From contig DASSDL010000234.1 of NCBI GenBank assembly GCA_035697145.1, forward strand, positions 1 to 64,000: a stretch of DNA of 64,000 bases. The letters run 5' to 3'. Shown one piece after another: positions 8,254-16,904 of the stretch. Both the position numbers and the translations under genes were made by a program. A model generated the notes under the pieces. It ran no database searches and had not been told where the DNA came from. It saw only the letters and a list, made by a program, of their open reading frames with translations. This DNA comes from DASQUK01 sp035697145 (GTDB lineage: Bacteria > Actinomycetota > Acidimicrobiia > Acidimicrobiales > VFJN01). Numbering within the stretch: position 1 is the stretch's first letter; each line of letters starts with the position of its first letter.

Positions 8254-8931
8254 TCAGCTGGGCAGCGCCGCCAGGTCGGCCTCGTGGCCGTCGATCCAGA
8301 CGCTGACCTTGCCGGCGCCCTCGGCACGCCAGGTGGCCGGCCCATCGCCGGCGTCCTTGCGGATCAGGGCCGTGCGCTCGTCGACCATCACCACCGGCAC
8401 CCCGACGGGGGCGAGCTGGCGGGTGCGGTGCAGCTTGTCGTCCGACCAGGTGTCGGCGCGGGGGACCAGGCCGAGCTGGCCGACCAACCCCAGCCCGACG
8501 GTGTAGGCGCCGCCGCGGGGATCGACCATCGGATCGCACAGGACCATGGCCCCGGCCGCCGTCCCGGCCACGACCGCCCCGTCGTTCCACGCCGACACCA
8601 GCGCGCCCCACAGCGGGGTGTGCAGCAGCACCGAGCGCAGGTGCATGGGCGACCCGTCCGCCAGATAGACGAACCGGGCGCCGCGCACGGCCGCCACGGG
8701 AGCGTCGTCGTGGGCGCCGGCACGGTCGACGGCCATGACCGGGCGGACCCTGGCGCCCAGGGTCGCGAACCACTCGCTGGCCGCAGCAACCACGTGGTCG
8801 GGGTGCTCGTAGGCCGCAGCCGTCGGCAGGACCACCACCTCGTCGGCGCCGCTGGCGGCCAGGAGGTCGCGGTCGAAGTCGCAGCCGGCGGTCCAAGCAC
8901 CGCCACCCACGAGGGCCAAGGGTCCGGTCAC
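8254..8931 (-). CDS. peptidase S51/cyanophycinase-like protein with altered nucleophile
   Basis: A 225-residue protein starting at GTG 8931. It begins LALVGGGAW and has the class I glutamine-amidotransferase-like fold used by dipeptidase E and cyanophycinase. In that group the catalytic serine sits in a GxSAGA elbow; here the matching site reads AGTAAGAMVL, with alanine in its place. A GCG codon stands where TCG would give serine. The later DPRGGAYTVGLGLV fits the fold. Either it is not a peptidase, or another residue acts. The nearby gene order gives no further clue. Confidence 0.7.
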   Translation of the reverse strand: MTGPLALVGGGAWTAGCDFDRDLLAASGADEVVVLPTAAAYEHPDHVVAAASEWFATLGARVRPVMAVDRAGAHDDAPVAAVRGARFVYLADGSPMHLRSVLLHTPLWGALVSAWNDGAVVAGTAAGAMVLCDPMVDPRGGAYTVGLGLVGQLGLVPRADTWSDDKLHRTRQLAPVGVPVVMVDERTALIRKDAGDGPATWRAEGAGKVSVWIDGHEADLAALPS

Positions 8932-9016
8932 GGCCGACGACGGTAATCCGTCGCCGCCGAGAACCAGGTGACGTGACCTTTTCGCGCTGCCGGTTACCGT
9001 TCGGTAGCCTCCAGCG

Positions 9017-9874
9017 ATGGCTGTGGAGAAGCTCGGCATCGTCGGATCGGGGATCATGGGCTCGGGCGTCGCCGAGGTGGCGGCCACAGCGGGGATGACC
9101 GTCGTCCTGCGGTCGCGCAAGCAGGAGACGGCCGATGCCATGGTCGCCGCGCTCGGACGCTCCCTGGCCAAGCAGGTGGAGCGGGGCAAGCTCGACGAGG
9201 CCGAGGCGGCAGCGGTGGGCGGCCGCGTCAGCGCCACCGCCGACCTCGAGGCACTGGCCGACTGCGACCTCGTCGTCGAGTCGATCGTCGAGGACCTCGA
9301 GACCAAGAAGCAGCTGTTCATCGAGCTCGACCGGCTCGTGAAGGGCGGCGCCGTCCTCGCCACCAACACGTCGACGCTGCCGGTGGTGGAGATGGCCATC
9401 GTCACCAACCGCCCCGAGCGGGTGTGCGGGATCCACTTCTTCAACCCTGCGCCCGCAATGACTCTGGTGGAGGTCGTCCGGACCCTGCTCTCCAGCGACG
9501 AGACCATCGCCGAGGCCAAGGCCTTCGCCGAGGCCTGCGGCAAGTCGCCCGTCGTGGTGGAGGACCGCGCCGGGTTCATCGTCAACGGGCTGCTGTTCCC
9601 GTACCTCAACAACGCCGTGCGCATGCTCGAGAACCGCACCGCCAGCCGCGACGACATCGATGCCGCCATGACGGGCGGCTGCAACTTCCCGATGGGACCG
9701 CTGGCCCTGCTCGATCTCGTCGGGCTCGACACGTCGCTGGCCATCCTCGACGCCCTCTACACCGAGTTCCGCGACCCCAACTACGCGGCGGTGCCGCTGC
9801 TGCGGCGGATGGTCGCGGCCGGGCACCTGGGCAGGAAGTCGGGCCAGGGCTTCTACGACTACGCCAAGGGGTAA
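9017..9874 (+). CDS. hbd: 3-hydroxybutyryl-CoA dehydrogenase
   Basis: A 285-residue NAD(P)-dependent enzyme that interconverts acetoacetyl-CoA and 3-hydroxybutyryl-CoA. The N-terminal Rossmann part reads GIVGSGIMGSGVAEVAATAG. The catalytic-His region is GIHFFNPAPAMTLVEVV, and the C-terminal helical domain has GFIVNGLLFPYLNNAVRMLE and MGPLALLDLVGLD. Length is normal for the single-domain type (Hbd/PaaH/FadB2). With the thiolase, Ccr and mutase elsewhere in the window it fits the ethylmalonyl-CoA pathway. A structured repeat begins 7 nt after its stop. Confidence 0.9.
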   Translation: MAVEKLGIVGSGIMGSGVAEVAATAGMTVVLRSRKQETADAMVAALGRSLAKQVERGKLDEAEAAAVGGRVSATADLEALADCDLVVESIVEDLETKKQLFIELDRLVKGGAVLATNTSTLPVVEMAIVTNRPERVCGIHFFNPAPAMTLVEVVRTLLSSDETIAEAKAFAEACGKSPVVVEDRAGFIVNGLLFPYLNNAVRMLENRTASRDDIDAAMTGGCNFPMGPLALLDLVGLDTSLAILDALYTEFRDPNYAAVPLLRRMVAAGHLGRKSGQGFYDYAKG

Positions 9875-9880
9875 GGCCCT

Positions 9881-9930
9881 GCGGAAACCTGCCGCGGGAT
9901 CGGGTGCTCCGGCCACCATTCCCGCGGCAA
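9881..9930 (+). repeat. structured 3' element, copy 1 (after hbd)
   Basis: It opens with GCGGAAACCTGCCGCG and closes with CCACCATTCCCGCGGCA. TGCCGCGGGA (9890-9899) and TCCCGCGGCA (9920-9929) pair perfectly over 10 bp. The same blocks occur after ccr at 30699-30748 in the sense of that gene. It starts 7 nt after the hbd stop and ends 11 nt before the next start. It could be a terminator or a processing or attenuation element. Confidence 0.7.
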
Positions 9931-9941
9931 GAATCGGTGGC

Positions 9942-10646
9942 GTGCGCCCGCACGCGGATCTTCCCGATGTCAACGACCTGGCCGCGTCCGCCCGCCGGGC
10001 GGGGCGCCGGGCCGTCGTGAGCGGCCGCTGGCTGGCCGACACCGTGGTCGACGTGGCGCCCCGCCTGCCGGTGCGGGACGCCGACAGGCTGTCGACCCAC
10101 TACGACGGGCTGACCGGGGGCGAGCTGGCGCGCGAGCTCGTTCGGTCTGCGGGCCGCGTATCCGGGGGGATCGCTGCCACCGCCGGCGGCATAATCGCCG
10201 CCCAGGAGCTGACGATCGCCGGGCTGATCCTGGTCCCGTTCGAGCTCGCGGCCGAGACCGCGTTGGTGGTGGCGACCGAGGTCAAGCTGGCGGCCGAGCT
10301 GCACCACGTGGCCGGCCGGCGGCTTCCGGGGGCGCCCCACCAGCGGGCGGGCGCGGCGCTGGTGGCGTGGATGTCCGGGCGGGCGGTGCCGGCGAACCGA
10401 GTGGTCGCCACCGTCCGGGGCGACGTGCTCGGGCGCGCCGGGCGCCAGCAGCTCCGGGAGGTGCTGCGCCGCCGCTTCACCCGCAACCTGACGACCCTGG
10501 CGCCGATGCTGACGGGTGCGGCCGCGGCCGGTTACCTCAACCGCAAGGCCACGCTGGACATCGGCGGTCGATTGGCCACGGACCTCGGGCTGGACGGGCG
10601 CTCCGGACTGGGGGCCAACGGCCCCCGCGGTTCAGTCGGCTGGTGA
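9942..10646 (+). CDS. hypothetical protein, possibly membrane-associated (EcsC-like)
   Basis: A 234-residue protein, GTG start. The middle (about 72-110) has two apolar stretches, GGIAATAGGIIAAQELTIAGLILVPFELAAETALVVA cut by few charges, and a third near LAPMLTGAAAAGYLNRKA. The rest is Arg-rich. The arrangement recalls EcsC-family proteins, but I am not sure. Its stop overlaps the aat start by one base, so the two are coupled. Confidence 0.6.
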   Translation: MRPHADLPDVNDLAASARRAGRRAVVSGRWLADTVVDVAPRLPVRDADRLSTHYDGLTGGELARELVRSAGRVSGGIAATAGGIIAAQELTIAGLILVPFELAAETALVVATEVKLAAELHHVAGRRLPGAPHQRAGAALVAWMSGRAVPANRVVATVRGDVLGRAGRQQLREVLRRRFTRNLTTLAPMLTGAAAAGYLNRKATLDIGGRLATDLGLDGRSGLGANGPRGSVGW

Positions 10647-11338
10647 TGCCCGTCGAGCCCGCGTCCACGCCATGGGCGTTCCCGCCGGTCGAGGAGGCGG
10701 ACAGCGACGGGCTGGTGGGAGTGGGCGCCGACCTCGAGCCGGGGACGATCCTGGCCGCCTACCGCCGGGGCCTGTTCCCGATGCCCGTGGGCCGGCGGGG
10801 CACGCTCGGCTGGTGGTCGCCCGACCCACGGGCCGTCATACCGCTAGACCGACTGCATGTCAGCCGGTCCCTGCGGCGCAGCCGTCGGCGATACGAGATC
10901 CGGGTCGACACGGCGTTCGACGACGTCATCCATGCCTGCGCCGATCCCTCCCGGCCGCATGGCTGGATCAGTCCCGAGGTCCGTGCCGCCTACACCCGGT
11001 TGCACGGGCTGGGCTGGGTCCACTCGGTGGAGGCCTGGGACCGCGACGACGGCGAGCTGGCCGGGGGCCTCTATGGCGTGGCCATCGGCGGGCTGTTCGC
11101 CGGCGAGTCGATGTTCCACCGCCGAACCGATGCGTCCAAGGTGGCGTTGGTCGGCCTCGTCGATCTGCTGCGTGGCGGCCACGGGGGGCCGGGCGGGCCG
11201 ACCCACCGCCTGCTCGATGTCCAGTGGATGACGTCGCATCTCGCCCAGCTCGGCGCCGTCGAGGTCGCCCGCGAGGAGTACCTGGAACTGGTGCGGCGGG
11301 CGGTCGACTGTCCCCTGCCCTCCGCCTTTCATGGCTGA
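10646..11338 (+). CDS. aat: leucyl/phenylalanyl-tRNA--protein transferase
   Basis: A 230-residue protein that adds Leu or Phe to N-terminal Arg or Lys of proteins, marking them for Clp degradation (N-end rule). Seen: PPVEEADSDGLVGVGADLEPGTILAAYRRGLFPMP, WWSPDPRAVIP, WVHSVEAWDRDDGELAGGLYGVAIGGLFAGESMFHR and the late DVQWMTSHLAQLGAVEVAREEYL (short pieces of the usual domain). ATG 10646 is chosen because it overlaps the previous stop and the family's N-terminus begins there. clpS/clpA are not in the window. Confidence 0.93.
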   Translation: MPVEPASTPWAFPPVEEADSDGLVGVGADLEPGTILAAYRRGLFPMPVGRRGTLGWWSPDPRAVIPLDRLHVSRSLRRSRRRYEIRVDTAFDDVIHACADPSRPHGWISPEVRAAYTRLHGLGWVHSVEAWDRDDGELAGGLYGVAIGGLFAGESMFHRRTDASKVALVGLVDLLRGGHGGPGGPTHRLLDVQWMTSHLAQLGAVEVAREEYLELVRRAVDCPLPSAFHG

Positions 11339-11379
11339 CGTCGCCGACCGGTTGTGACCGCGCGGTAAGTCGGGGGACC

Positions 11380-13365
11380 ATGGAACACATGAGCCAGGCG
11401 CACCTGCCCGAGCCGGATCGCCCGTGGATGATGCGGACCTACTCGGGCCATTCCACGGCCCGGGCCAGCAACGAGCTCTACCGCACCAACCTGGCCAGGG
11501 GGCAGACCGGCCTGTCGATCGCCTTCGACCTGCCCACGCAGACCGGCTACGACCCCGACGACCCCCTCGCCCGCGGCGAGGTCGGAAAGGTCGGCGTGCC
11601 CGTGGCCCACCTCGGTCACATGGGTGAGCTGCTCGACGGCATCCCTCCCGGCGAGATGAACACGTCGATGACCATCAACGCCACCGCCGCCTGGCTGCTG
11701 GGGCTGTATGTGGCCAACGCCGAGCGTCAGGGCGTCGGGTCGAGGGAGCTGCGGGGTACCACCCAGAACGACATCGTCAAGGAGTACCTGTCCCGCGGGA
11801 CATACATCTTCCCGCCGCTGCCGTCGCGCCGGCTGATCGTGGACATGGTGGCGTTCTGCTCGGAGTGGATCCCGCTCTGGAACCCGATGAACGTGTGCTC
11901 GTACCACCTGCAGGAGGCGGGGGCCACGCCGACGCAGGAGATCGCCTACAGCCTGGCCACCGCGGTGGGCGTGCTCGACGCCGTCCGCGAGTCCGGCCAG
12001 GTGCCCGAGGAGCGCTTTCCGGCGGTGTTCGCCTCCATCAGCTTCTTCGTCAACTCGGGCATCCGGTTCGTCGAGGAAACCTGCAAGATGCGGGCGTTCA
12101 CGCAACTGTGGGACCGCATCGGCCTCGACCGCTACGGCGTCGGCGACGCCAAGGCCCGGCGCTTCCGCTACGGCGTGCAGGTCAACAGCCTGGGGCTCAC
12201 CGAGGCGCAGCCCGAGAACAACGTGCAGCGGATCGTGTTGGAGATGCTGGGGGTGACCCTGAGCCGCGACGCCCGGGCCCGGTCGATCCAGCTCCCGGCA
12301 TGGAACGAGGCCCTGGGCCTGCCCCGCCCGTGGGACCAGCAGTGGGCGCTGCGCATGCAGCAGGTCCTGGCCTATGAGACCGACCTGCTGGAGTACCCGG
12401 ACGTGTTCGAGGGGTCGAAGGTCGTCGAGGCCCGCAGCGCAGAGCTGGCGGAGTCGGCCACCGCCGAGCTCGACGACGTGCTGGCCCTGGGCGGCGCGTT
12501 CGAGGCGATCGACGAGCTCAAGGGCCGGTTGGTCCGGAGCCATGCCGAGCGCCTGCGACGGATCGAGGACGGTGAGCTGACCGTGGTCGGCGTCAACCGC
12601 TTCACCGAGACCGCCCGGTCGGCGCTGGCGGGTGACGGCGAAGACCACATCCTCCGGGTCGATCCGGCCCTGGAGGCACGAACCATCGCCGAGGTGCAGG
12701 CGTGGCGGTCCGAGCGCGACAACGACGCCGTCAAGCGCTCGCTCGACCAGTTGCGTGGGGCCGCCGAGTCGGGCGACAACATCATGCCGGCGACCGTCGA
12801 CCTGGCCCACGCCGGTGGGACCACGGGGGAGTGGGCGGGTGCGCTGCGGGAGGTGCTCGGCGAGTACCGGGCACCCACGGGCGTGGGCGCCGCGGTCGGC
12901 GTGGGGGGGCATAGCTCGGCGGGGCTGCGGGCCATCGCCGAGCGGGTGAAGGCGCTCCACGGCGGCCCGCCTCGGCTGCTGGTAGCGAAGCCGGGCCTCG
13001 ATGGTCACTCCAACGGTGCGGAGCAGATCGCCGTGGCGGCCCGGGATGCCGGCCTGGAGGTGATCTACCAGGGCATCCGCCTGACCCCCGAGCAGATCGC
13101 GGCCGTGGCGGTGGAGGAAGACGTCGACGTGGTCGGCCTGTCGATCCTCTCGGGATCGCACCTGGACCTGGTGCCACAGGTGGTCCGCTTGGTGCGGGAC
13201 GGCGGCGTGGAGGCACCGGTCGTGGTGGGCGGCATCATCCCCGAGGAGGATCGCCAGCCGCTGCTCGACGCCGGTGTCGCGGCGGTCTACACGCCCAAGG
13301 ACTTCGAGCTGGTGCGCATCATGAGCGACATCGTCGACCTGGCGACGGCGCACCGGGAGCGATAA
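11380..13365 (+). CDS. meaA: B12-dependent acyl-CoA mutase, MeaA/ethylmalonyl-CoA mutase type
   Basis: A 661-residue single-chain mutase. The N-terminal barrel has GLSIAFDLPTQTGYDPDDP, then GEVGKVGVPVAHLGHMGELL, and GTTQNDIVKEYLSRGTYIFP. The C-terminal cobalamin domain (about 530-655) has KPGLDGHSNGAEQIAVAA, with the DxHxxG cobalt-ligand motif, and GLSILSGSHLDLVP. DGHSNGAEQIA and the LPTQTGYD barrel text match ethylmalonyl-CoA mutase (Ecm/MeaA) rather than methylmalonyl-CoA mutase (FDLATHRGYD, DGHDRGA). It would convert ethylmalonyl-CoA to methylsuccinyl-CoA. ATG 11380 follows a CGGGGGA site. Confidence 0.88.
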   Translation: MEHMSQAHLPEPDRPWMMRTYSGHSTARASNELYRTNLARGQTGLSIAFDLPTQTGYDPDDPLARGEVGKVGVPVAHLGHMGELLDGIPPGEMNTSMTINATAAWLLGLYVANAERQGVGSRELRGTTQNDIVKEYLSRGTYIFPPLPSRRLIVDMVAFCSEWIPLWNPMNVCSYHLQEAGATPTQEIAYSLATAVGVLDAVRESGQVPEERFPAVFASISFFVNSGIRFVEETCKMRAFTQLWDRIGLDRYGVGDAKARRFRYGVQVNSLGLTEAQPENNVQRIVLEMLGVTLSRDARARSIQLPAWNEALGLPRPWDQQWALRMQQVLAYETDLLEYPDVFEGSKVVEARSAELAESATAELDDVLALGGAFEAIDELKGRLVRSHAERLRRIEDGELTVVGVNRFTETARSALAGDGEDHILRVDPALEARTIAEVQAWRSERDNDAVKRSLDQLRGAAESGDNIMPATVDLAHAGGTTGEWAGALREVLGEYRAPTGVGAAVGVGGHSSAGLRAIAERVKALHGGPPRLLVAKPGLDGHSNGAEQIAVAARDAGLEVIYQGIRLTPEQIAAVAVEEDVDVVGLSILSGSHLDLVPQVVRLVRDGGVEAPVVVGGIIPEEDRQPLLDAGVAAVYTPKDFELVRIMSDIVDLATAHRER

Positions 13366-13447
13366 CAACGCGTCAAATCGGGTGGACGGGCATATCGGTC
13401 GCGTGAAGGCATCCTCGTTCGGGACCCGGGGGATGTAGGCCGGAGTC

Positions 13448-13801
13448 ATGGAAGCGGAGCGTCCCATGCCGTACGAGCGATTCGATGCCGACCACCTCGT
13501 CAGCGCCGCCTTGGTCACGGGCCTGGTGGGGCTGGGGTTGGTCTGGGTGCCCACGCCGATCGCCGTGCCGGTGCTGGTCGTCGTGGCCTTCCTGTCCGGC
13601 CGCATGGGTGGGCGGGACGCGGGGCTCGGCTCGGTGGCTGTGGGCTGCCTCATGTACGGCTACGCGATCACCGAGCCGCACTTCGTGTGGGAGATCGAGA
13701 GCGGCCGCGACGAGGTGCTGCTGATCGTGCTGTTCGCCGCCTCGCTGGCGGCCGCCGAGATCGGCACGCGTCTCCGCCGCCGGCACGCCATCGGCCGGTA
13801 A
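13448..13801 (+). CDS. small membrane protein, DUF4118-like
   Basis: A 117-residue protein with three to four membrane helices: SAALVTGLVGLGLVWV, TPIAVPVLVVVAFLSG, GLGSVAVGCLMYGYAI, and EVLLIVLFAASLAAAEIG. It ends in an RLRRRH tail. The pattern, including the ...TEPHFVWEIESGRD... bend, recalls the four-helix DUF4118 unit of KdpD sensor kinases, here standing alone without kinase. Function unknown. It converges with the phosphoesterase; a repeat cluster lies between. Confidence 0.65.
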   Translation: MEAERPMPYERFDADHLVSAALVTGLVGLGLVWVPTPIAVPVLVVVAFLSGRMGGRDAGLGSVAVGCLMYGYAITEPHFVWEIESGRDEVLLIVLFAASLAAAEIGTRLRRRHAIGR

Positions 13802-13853
13802 CGCCCTCCACGTACCCGGAGATGAACACGTCGGTGAACGCTGGGGCGCAACC

Positions 13854-13960
13854 CGACCCGAGGCAATGGCTTACGGCCCGGGACTCCTGAGGCAATGGCT
13901 TACGGCCTCCGTTCGTCATTGCCTCGACTCTCAGGCAACGTTCGCTATTGCCTCGGGTCG
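13854..13960. repeat. nested inverted and direct repeats between convergent genes
   Basis: CGACCCGAGGCAAT (13854-13867) is perfectly inverted at 13947-13960. Inside it, GAGGCAATG (13889-13897) pairs with CATTGCCTC (13917-13925). A 19-bp block starting GAGGCAATGG occurs twice directly (13860 and 13889). AGGCAA and TTGCCT recur once more at 13932 and 13948. It can fold as one long or several short hairpins. As it lies between two convergent stops, a two-way terminator is likely. Confidence 0.75.
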
Positions 13961-13993
13961 TCGCCGTCGTGGTCGGCGAGAGGTCCCGGCACC

Positions 13994-15001
13994 TCAGGTT
14001 CGGGTCGTGGCGATGGGGAAGCAGCGGTCGCCGAGCGCCCCGAAGGCGTACACCTCGTAGAGCCCGGCGTAGAGGTCGCGCGTCTTCTCGCTCCAGGCCA
14101 GCGCCTCGGGGGCCGAGATCCGCCGGAAGACCTGGAGGATGCCCCCCTCGTAGACCCGGTACTCGGCCCAGGCCCCGGGGAAGTCCTTGACGCACGCCAC
14201 CTCCACCCATGGCACGTCGCCGGTGGCCGAGAACCGGCGCACCCGATTGCGGTGGGTGTGGCCGGCGAAGTAGCCGGCGATCCGGGGGCGGCGGGCCACC
14301 ACGTCGACGAGCTTCTCGGAGTCGTCGGGATTGATCCCGAAGTAGCCCTCGGGCCGCTGCGGCGAATCCGGGTTCCAGGCGTGGTGGTGTCCGAAGAGCA
14401 GCACGGGCCGGTCGGCCGCGGCCGCGAGCTGGTCCAACCACTCCAGGGACTCGGTCGACACGCCCCCCGACGCCTTGGCAGGGATGGTCGTGTCGATCAC
14501 GGCCAGGATGACGCCGGGCAGCGTCACGGCGATGGGGGCATGGGACGCAAAGTTCTCGCCGTAGTAGGCGTCGTGGTTGCCGCGCACGTGGATGAGCCGT
14601 TCGCCAAACGCCGGTCCGTATGCGTTGAGGAACGCCTGGTACTCGGGTCGGGTGCCCCTCGACGTGAGGTCGCCCTTGACCAGCACCACGTGGGGGTGGA
14701 TCGCCTTCATGTCGGCGATGGCGCACCGGCTCATCAGCTCCGGATAGGGCTCTTCGCCGGGCGCGGTGGTGTAGATGGGGTGGTCGTCGATGCCGTTCAG
14801 GACGCCGCACTCCGTCTCGCCGAAGTGCACGTCGTTGACGGTGCATACGGTCGCCAGCCGCTGGCCCGGGGGACGGGGCAGCGTTCGGAAGCTGTGCCCG
14901 CCCCGGTCGTAGTCGGTGTCGGGCCGCAGGTCCGGGAAATGGTGCACCGCCGCGCCGTCGTGCAGCACCGCTTCGTCGTCGGCGACCGTCGTCAGGTCCA
15001 T
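13994..15001 (-). CDS. calcineurin-like metallophosphoesterase
   Basis: About 335 residues. All five metal-site blocks are present: VNDVHFGE (D-x-H), VLVKGDLTSRG, VRGNHDAYYG, LLFGHHHAWN and YFAGHTHRNRV. No signal peptide is seen, so it is cytoplasmic. Likely substrates are cyclic nucleotides or phosphodiesters, but this cannot be fixed. The open frame runs back to 15082, over the epsilon-subunit gene; ATG 15001 lies 12 nt after that gene's stop and is preferred. It sits at the end of the carboxylase operon. Confidence 0.85.
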   Translation of the reverse strand: MDLTTVADDEAVLHDGAAVHHFPDLRPDTDYDRGGHSFRTLPRPPGQRLATVCTVNDVHFGETECGVLNGIDDHPIYTTAPGEEPYPELMSRCAIADMKAIHPHVVLVKGDLTSRGTRPEYQAFLNAYGPAFGERLIHVRGNHDAYYGENFASHAPIAVTLPGVILAVIDTTIPAKASGGVSTESLEWLDQLAAAADRPVLLFGHHHAWNPDSPQRPEGYFGINPDDSEKLVDVVARRPRIAGYFAGHTHRNRVRRFSATGDVPWVEVACVKDFPGAWAEYRVYEGGILQVFRRISAPEALAWSEKTRDLYAGLYEVYAFGALGDRCFPIATTRT

Positions 15002-15012
15002 GTCGGTCGGCC

Positions 15013-15222
15013 TCAGCGCGCCCAGGGCCGGACCCGGCGGAGCGGCACCGGCTTGGTCCACCACCGGCCGGAGAACCGCCATCGAGGCAGCTCGGCGCCG
15101 GGGGCGGCAACGGGGCGGGGCCAGGTCACCTCGATGGCGGCGACCATTGCGGCCAGCTCCTCGTCAGTGGGCTCGCCGCCACGGGCGACGGCCACCTGAG
15201 GGCTCGGGTCGAAGCCCCGCAT
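15013..15222 (-). CDS. pccE: acyl-CoA carboxylase epsilon subunit
   Basis: A 69-residue protein with the short actinobacterial epsilon pattern: VAVARGGEPTDEELAAMVAAIE at the start and a Trp/Arg-rich end (WRFSGRWWTKP). Epsilon subunits bridge the biotin-carrying alpha and the carboxyltransferase beta subunits. Its ATG overlaps the beta stop as ATGA, so translation is coupled. No alpha (biotin carboxylase) gene is in the window. Confidence 0.85.
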   Translation of the reverse strand: MRGFDPSPQVAVARGGEPTDEELAAMVAAIEVTWPRPVAAPGAELPRWRFSGRWWTKPVPLRRVRPWAR

Positions 15223-16775
15223 CAGAGGGGTACGTTGCCGTGCTTGCGCTTGGGGAGGTCCTCCCGCTTGGAGCGCAGGAGGTCGAGCCCGGCGATGAGC
15301 TTGACGCGGGTGTCGGCGGGGTCGATGACGTCGTCGACGTAGCCGCGTTCCGCCGCCTGGTAGGGGTTGGCGAAGCGGTCGGTGTACTCCTCCACCAGTT
15401 CGGCCTTGCGGGACTCGGGGTCGGTCGCGGCCTCGATCTCACGGCGGTAGGCGATCTCGACCGCGCCCTGCGGCCCCATCACGGCCAGCTCGCCCGAGGG
15501 CCACGCATACGCGAGATCGGCGCCGATCGACTTGGAGTTCATCACCACGTAGGCACCGCCGTACGCCTTGCGGGTCACGACCTGGATGCGGGGGACCGTG
15601 GCCTCGCAGAAGGCGTAGAGCAGCTTGGCGCCGTGGCGGATGATGCCGCCGTGCTCCTGGTCGACGCCGGGCAGGAAACCGGGCACGTCGACGAACGACA
15701 CCAGCGGGATGTTGAACGCGTCGCACGTGCGCACGAACCGGGCCGCCTTCTCCGACGACTCGATGTCCAGCACGCCGGCGAGGTGCATGGGCTGGTTGCC
15801 GACGATGCCGACCACCCGCCCGTCGAGCCGGGCGTAGGCGCACATGATGTTGGGCGCCCAGCGCCGCGCGTACTCGAAGTACTCGCCGCCGTCGACGACC
15901 GCCTCGACCACCTTGTGCATGTCGTAGGGCTGGTTGGACGACGCCGGGATGATGTCGTGCAGCTCGGGGCAGAGGCGCGTCGGGTCGTCGTCGCTGGCGA
16001 CGACCGGTGGCTCTTCGAGGTTGTTGGACGGCAGGAATCCCAGCAGGTAGCGGACGTCCTCCAGGCAGGCGCTGTCGTCGGCGGAGGTGAACTGGCACAC
16101 GCCGGACCGCGAGGCGTGGGCGATGGCGCCCCCCAGCTCCTGCTGGGTGACCGTCTCGCCCGTCACGGTCTTCACCACGTCGGGCCCCGTGATGAACATG
16201 TAGGACGTGTCCTCGACCATGAACACGAAGTCGGTCATGGCCGGGGAGTAGACGGCGCCGCCGGCACACGGCCCCATGATCACGCTGATCTGGGGGACGA
16301 CCCCCGAGGACTGCACGTTGCGGTAGAAGATGCCGCCGTAGCTGTCGAGGCTGACGACGCCCTCCTGAATGCGGGCGCCGGCACCGTCGTTGAGGCCGAC
16401 GACCGGGGCGCCGACCTTGAGCGCCAGGTCCATCAGCTTGTGGATCTTGTCGGCGAACACCTCGCCCAGGGCGCCGCCGAACACCGTGAAGTCCTGGGAG
16501 AACACGAACACCTTGCGCCCGTCCACCGTGCCCCAGCCACAGATGACGCCGTCGGTATAGGGCCGGTCGTCGAACCCGGAGTCGGAGGGGCGGCGGGCCA
16601 GCAGATCCAGCTCGTGGAACGAACCGGGGTCGAGCAGCACGTCGATCCGCTCGCGGGCCAGGAGCTTCCCACGGTCGTGCTGACGCTGGCGCGCGACGTC
16701 GGTGCCGGGAGCGAGCGCCTCTTCCTTGCGCTTCTCGAGGTCGGCGAGCCGCTCGCTCATCGGGTGGTCGGCCAT
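15222..16775 (-). CDS. pccB: acyl-CoA (propionyl-CoA type) carboxylase beta subunit
   Basis: A 517-residue carboxyltransferase that moves CO2 from biotin to an acyl-CoA. Seen: RGKLLARERIDVLLDPGSF, VFSQDFTVFGGALGE, the first oxyanion region GAGARIQEGVVSLDSYGGIF and MGPCAGGAVYSPAMTDF, and the second, VDVPGFLPGVDQEHGGIIRHGAKLLYAF, followed by TRKAYGGAYVVMNSK. Length and order match PccB/AccD of actinobacteria. ATG 16775 gives the usual MADHPMSERLADLEKRKEEA start; ATG 16760 is an alternative. It would make methylmalonyl-CoA from propionyl-CoA in the pathway suggested here. Confidence 0.9.
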   Translation of the reverse strand: MADHPMSERLADLEKRKEEALAPGTDVARQRQHDRGKLLARERIDVLLDPGSFHELDLLARRPSDSGFDDRPYTDGVICGWGTVDGRKVFVFSQDFTVFGGALGEVFADKIHKLMDLALKVGAPVVGLNDGAGARIQEGVVSLDSYGGIFYRNVQSSGVVPQISVIMGPCAGGAVYSPAMTDFVFMVEDTSYMFITGPDVVKTVTGETVTQQELGGAIAHASRSGVCQFTSADDSACLEDVRYLLGFLPSNNLEEPPVVASDDDPTRLCPELHDIIPASSNQPYDMHKVVEAVVDGGEYFEYARRWAPNIMCAYARLDGRVVGIVGNQPMHLAGVLDIESSEKAARFVRTCDAFNIPLVSFVDVPGFLPGVDQEHGGIIRHGAKLLYAFCEATVPRIQVVTRKAYGGAYVVMNSKSIGADLAYAWPSGELAVMGPQGAVEIAYRREIEAATDPESRKAELVEEYTDRFANPYQAAERGYVDDVIDPADTRVKLIAGLDLLRSKREDLPKRKHGNVPL

Positions 16776-16904
16776 GTGCGCAAACGCTAGTGGCGGGGTT
16801 GACGCCTCCGAAATTGGCCCGATGGCGCCCCGGGACCGCCTCGTCGAAGTTCCGGGTGGGCGTGTCCGGTTCCTGGGCCGGGGGCTGGACCACGGTCGCA
16901 CGCC

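Noticed and set aside
8222..10042. Long minus-strand open frames over 8.2-10.0 kb
   Set aside because: The part over 9017-9874 is a shadow of the 3-hydroxybutyryl-CoA dehydrogenase. Only 8254-8931 gives a recognisable protein.
11329..13653. Minus-strand frame of 774 codons opposite the mutase
   Set aside because: It is a shadow of the mutase codon pattern, with no domain likeness.
14916..16790. Plus-strand frame of 624 codons opposite the carboxylase
   Set aside because: It mirrors the carboxylase beta and epsilon genes; composition is not protein-like.
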